The notes under the pieces were generated by a model. It made no database searches. It was not told the origin of the DNA and worked only from the letters and a program-made list of their open reading frames with translations. Both the position numbers and the translations under genes were made by a program. Shown here piece by piece: positions 60,017 through 64,000 of a stretch of DNA of 64,000 nucleotides. How positions within the stretch are numbered: the stretch's first letter is position 1; each line of letters starts with the position of its first letter. Source of the DNA: Dreissena polymorpha (lineage: Eukaryota > Mollusca > Bivalvia > Myida > Dreissenidae); NCBI RefSeq assembly GCF_020536995.1, contig NC_068363.1, forward strand, positions 3,648,349 to 3,712,348. The letters are read 5' to 3'.

Positions 60017-60455
60017 TTATGCCCCCGTCGTCAAAACGACGGGGGCATTAAGTTTCACTGATGTCTGTCCGTCCGTACGTCTCTAACTATTTCCGTCATG
60101 CATAACTCTGCAATGGCTAAAGAGAATCATTTGAAATATAGTATCCAGCTTCATCATGATGAGTTGGACGGTGTAAGGCATTTTCAGATTTATCGGATTA
60201 CCACTTCCTGTTGACCGATGGACTTAAGTTGTTTTTAGCAATAACAACACTTATATTTCCGTCAAGCATATTTCTGCAGTGACAATAGGAAATCATTTGA
60301 AATTTAATATGCAGCTTTATCGTGACAAGTTGTAATGTGTATGGCATTTTCAGATTTATCGGGTCACCACTTCCTGTTTACAGATGGACTTGGGGTATTT
60401 AACATTTAGCGGGGGCATCTGTGTTCCATGGACACATTCTTCTCTAAGTTTTTCA
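60017..60455. repeat. GGGGGCAT-type dispersed repeat with terminal palindrome
   Basis: Opens with a perfect palindrome ATGCCCCCGTCG-TCAAAA-CGACGGGGGCAT, followed by CTGTCCGTCCGTACGTC and two diverged copies of an AATCATTTGAAATATAGTAT / CAGATTTATCGG phrase. It closes near GCGGGGGCATCTGTGTTCC. Probably related to the ATGYCCCC elements elsewhere in the window. Confidence 0.7.
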
Positions 60456-61118
60456 TCGTTTGCAGCCACAGTTTAGACTCACTGGAAGTTTATATTACTT
60501 AAGTTTTAAAAGCTAAACAGAACAACATTAGTAGTTATCGGCATGTTAAAATCAATTACAGATTTTTTTTATATGATATCATCTGATCATATACAACTAT
60601 GATTCGTGCAATAAAAGACACATAATAAATTACTTTTTTCTGTTTTTTGGACAATATAGTTGCTTAGGCCACAATGACAGAAAATCAATGCATTAAGATA
60701 TGCTTATGACAGTGGGAGTTATCGGCATCCCAAATTTCTTCTTTTATTCCTACCAAAATTAGTTAATGAAACCAAACCATACTACAAATGTAGATGGATA
60801 ATAATAATCATATATTAGGACGAGTAAAAATGATTTGGTAAAGTGTCTATTGCACTACATAAAAACCCCCAAAAGTTATGGTTTTTTTTTGGCGATTGTA
60901 TATATTATATGTATTCACAAACAATTCTAGTTTGTCTATATGAATTAATTTTAATTTTAGTTACATGAACATTATGAATGTATACAGGAGAGTCACACTT
61001 TTTACAAAGAAACACATACAAACACAATATTTCAAAACATGACAGCACTAAGAAAGCACCATAATCTACTATAATGTCTAGTTTAAAGCACTATAATACA
61101 TAATAGTCAAAAACACAA

Positions 61119-62182
61119 CTACACTGAGTCAAAAACCCTTGCTGATGTGTCATTCAGGTGGAGGTTGAACTCTTGAGCAAGTTCCTCTGCGGAAAAATAC
61201 ATACGGCTCACATGGAGCACTGCATCACAAGTATTTGCAATTGGTCTGCGGTTAATTCCTTCGGTAGAATTAAACTCTACATTAAGTTTACGGATACACA
61301 GTGTGTCACTCGAAGTCCAGAAACGTAGAAATGCCAGGAGCTGTGGCTTTGAAAGCGAACGGATAAATCTTTCTAAGTAGGATTTGATCCTCTCTTCTAA
61401 CATGGACATTGTTGCATTGTCTGAAGACTTGTAACTGATCAGGTTAATAACTTTTGCTGGTGTTGGTTTGAATTTGTCCAATAAACTTACAATAAGTGAT
61501 TCGCTAACACCTTTCCACAACAGCGGATAACAGTCCAATCCCACTTTAATTCTAGCAATTGGCACAAAAGGAACAACTACCATGTTTAACTTGGCAATGT
61601 CAACAATAGATTGTCTTATAACAGATTGTTTTGGCACTTCGTAACCTCCATATGTAGATATAAAATTTACCAGCTCTTCATGAATGCCATCAAAATGCTG
61701 CGAAAGAAGGGAGTTTACTAACTGTTGGTCTGTTTCTGGAATGTAGGACATAAACGAGGACAGTATCAGATCGTCAGAACAGCACCCCGAACTTGCCAAT
61801 ACATAAACAACTGGTGATAGAGCTGGCGGTAAATAATTACACAAAACATATGCATGGCTGATGATTTTGCCAACAATTACCAAAGTGTCATTAAACAAAG
61901 TCCGTGTATCAACCATCGGAAGCTTGTGTGTACGGCCAGAAAACATCTTTAGAAACATGGCTAGGAAAAAGCAGGAAAACATCTCCCTAGTCAAGCCATC
62001 AAGGTCTAAAGCTGCTTCTTCCCCTTCGAATGTTACATTAAGCCTGTGGTGGATAATGTCTGGTTTGCTTCTGTAGAGGGTCAGAACATCATCAACTATG
62101 TTGTCTCTGTCTACTGTGATGTCAACTGCTGGTAATAGGCTGTCAAAGACTCTAGACTGACGTCTCTCCAGGTCTGAAATAT
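61119..62182 (-). CDS. HECT ligase terminal exon (HECT domain)
   Basis: Acceptor TTTTTCAG at about 62183-62190, TAG stop at 61119-61121. A whole HECT fold of about 350 residues in one exon, as in other members of this group. Confidence 0.85.
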
Positions 62183-63965
62183 CTGAAAAACAAAGCAATT
62201 GTTATATATGGGTTTTAATTCTAAGACAATACACAGATACTGGTCCAAACATACAAACCTCATATATTATAACAAATATTTGTAGCTTTATGTGTATATA
62301 TTATATAAAAAAAAGGTGTCATTCCAGATGCCTATTCCAGTCTTGACAAAGGTGAATGTACTTGGTTAAATTTGTATTTTCTTCCTGTACCTAATTCAGT
62401 AATTCATTGTACTTGCATAGTCGGTGTTTTCTATAGATCTAACCGTAAAGAATGATATATCGAACAGCAAATTAAAGAAATTCAAAAAGTATTGATATAG
62501 TTATCCAGATTTTCTTATCAACCAGTAACTGGCATTATTATCTGTCTCTGCAATTTGTAAAAGTTTATCAAAACAAGAAGGAATTGAGGTCAAAATTTTC
62601 ACCATATCAATCAATTTCAAAGAAAATTGTTCATATAAATGCCAATTTTGGCTTCAAGCATTAAGGATGTTTGCTGCTCATGTCAGCCATTTTTTGGCAG
62701 ATTCTCGAACTCCTCTACTGTTGTCCATTTCAAAGCATTAATATTTTTTGCCCCCCTGACCCCCACTTTTCTTTTCATAATTTCATAAAACACACGTAAA
62801 ATTGTCATTTTAAAAGTTTTTATGAAATTCTATTTATTTCTTCCGGGTTGTTAACAGGAAAAACCTATCAATACAAAACCTATGAAAAATCAAGAGCAAT
62901 CCATTTCCCACCAAATTTTCAAAAGCTTATATCTTAAAAACGGGCACATGAACATCTCAATGCATATTCCTAAATATTTACCTGTAATGTGAAGTAACTG
63001 CTTTGGTTCTGGAGATTGCTCTTCTTCAGACTCTCTTTCATCAGATGAATCCTAAAAATTAAAGACAATATTTAGAACAATTTCATTGAGAAAAATTACA
63101 ACTATCAACTGATTACTGATATGGAATCAAGCATAGTAACCTATCAAATCGGTTTTATCAGTTTTGTTGTTAAAAAAAAAATCAGAAAAAAAGTCATAAA
63201 CATAACTGATGACATCAACCATCAAACAATTATTTTGTGACAATTGTGTTCTGCCAAAATGAAATTTGTGAATATATTTTATAGAACTGCATCTTGAACA
63301 GGAGAAATCTATATAGTTTAATACTCTTGGATGAAAAATAAGTGCTTCAATATATATATATCAAAACATTTATGTCACTGTCAGAAATGGCTCAAAATGG
63401 CTCGCTTTGGAGAAAATGCTTTTTTACAATTTTGAAGATATCATAATATGATGTAGGTCACCACTTTTTTTTTATTTGTCCACATCAATGAACTGTGCTT
63501 AGCAGGCATGATACGTCAAAAAGTGAATGATGGGAAGGAAGATTGTTGTATTCTGTATGACACATAATTGTTTTTGACACTGTAAAGTGCTTGACATATT
63601 TGGCAAAATAGCATTTTTTATCTTTGACCCCAATTATCTTGAAAACTGTAAGAGATAGAAAAAGTCTGTGGCATACTACCGAAAGCTCTCGTTGAGAGGA
63701 ATCCAATGAAGAAAATCCCATCAAAATCGGTTGACAAATAAAAATTTCGCAATTGATATCCCCTTAATGAGCCTACTGTGTGTTAGAATCAATTAATTTC
63801 CATATATTAATATACCTCAAAGTCTGCTTCTTCAATGATGATGCGACAGTTCCCTGTGATGCCCAGAGCAGATAAGGTCTCTCGTCGTCTTGGGATAACT
63901 TGACCACAGTATACAAGTTTAGCCATAACCACATCTGTTACTCCCTCAATATACAAATGAAGAGT
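61119..63965 (-). CDS. HECT-type E3 ubiquitin ligase, 3' part (gene continues past the right edge)
   Basis: HECT ligases take ubiquitin onto a catalytic cysteine and pass it to substrates. Three minus-strand exons with agreeing phases: 63965-63816, 63051-62982, 62182-61119. The last exon (354 codons with stop) carries the HECT N-lobe mark VTFEGEEAALDLDGLTREMF (family EGxxxxDxGGxTREFF) and ends with the C-lobe LAFLRFWTSSDTLC, then RRPIANTCDAVLHVSRMYFS and FSAEELAQEFNLHL. The Cys of NTCD is the catalytic residue. The 50-codon upstream exon reads AKLVYCGQVIPRRRETLSAL, GITGNCRIIIEE, a beta-grasp, ubiquitin-like pattern. The small middle exon is acidic (DSSDERESEEEQSPEPKQ). Closest style: the expanded G2E3-like HECT genes of fish and molluscs. 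No break seen. Confidence 0.82.
62982..63051 (-). CDS. HECT ligase acidic linker exon
   Basis: DSSDERESEEEQSPEPKQLL then HIT. Acceptor TTTTTAG, donor GTAAAT, phase 0 in and phase 1 out. Confidence 0.75.
63816..63965 (-). CDS. HECT ligase exon with ubiquitin-like segment
   Basis: TLHLYIEGVTDVVMAKLVYC then GQVIPRRRETLSALGITGNC then RIIIEEADFE. Acceptor TTTTTTCAG, donor GTATAT. It is the most upstream exon seen; the rest lies beyond 64000. Confidence 0.75.
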
Positions 63966-64000
63966 CTGAAAAAAGAAATATCAGAATTAACCATCTAAAA

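Overview
The window looks like AT-rich nuclear DNA of an animal, most likely a bivalve mollusc. A dreissenid mussel is my guess from the style of the palindromic repeats, not a proof. Genes are split into short phase-consistent exons with GT/AG borders and kilobase introns. Most of the rest is LINEs, a BEL/Pao-type LTR relic, hAT and Harbinger-like DNA transposons, MITEs, foldback elements, minisatellites and microsatellites. No bacterial, plasmid or CRISPR feature was seen.

Region by region. 1-6 kb: intergenic, with the 3' end of a LINE (2.2-2.8 kb) and a decayed hAT transposase (3.4-4.6 kb). 6.1-15.4 kb: plus-strand remains of a DXO/Rai1-type decapping exoribonuclease gene. Six exons are recognised, but catalytic acidic residues are lost and there is an in-frame stop, so it is a pseudogene or a dead paralogue. 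Its long intron holds a TIR element carrying a six-unit tandem array and a 3.2 kb BEL/Pao relic with exact 5-bp target duplications. 15.4-26.4 kb: no gene, several palindromic MITEs, a tRNA-like sequence, a CGTACCC-T-run minisatellite and a LINE reverse transcriptase scrap. 26.4-29.3 kb: a decayed LINE with endonuclease and reverse transcriptase. 29.5-31.3 kb: a damaged GIMAP/AIG1-type GTPase gene. 31.3-37.1 kb: foldbacks and MITEs. 37.98-40.34 kb: a TIR transposon with 5-bp target duplications that I cannot assign to a superfamily.

40.6-51.8 kb: the best-supported gene, a complete ten-exon minus-strand S28 serine carboxypeptidase (502 codons, Ser178-Asp445-His470). Its introns hold several MITEs, one a few bases from a splice acceptor and one flanked by a duplicated splice acceptor. 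52.6-57.9 kb: a mosaic of inverted and nested copies of a transposon ending in TATGGCACGCCTGAACCAC, including two head-to-head copies of its promoter and first coding exon. 58.5-60.5 kb: two Harbinger-like MITEs and a GGGGGCAT-type repeat. 61.1-64 kb: the 3' part of a minus-strand HECT E3 ubiquitin ligase gene with a possible ubiquitin-like segment upstream, running off the right edge.

How they fit together: the S28 protease and the HECT gene look like working coding units, and no shared pathway is implied. The most interesting material is how mobile elements have reshaped introns and gene edges, and the possibility that the 52.6-64 kb block is one large transposon neighbourhood carrying a HECT gene.
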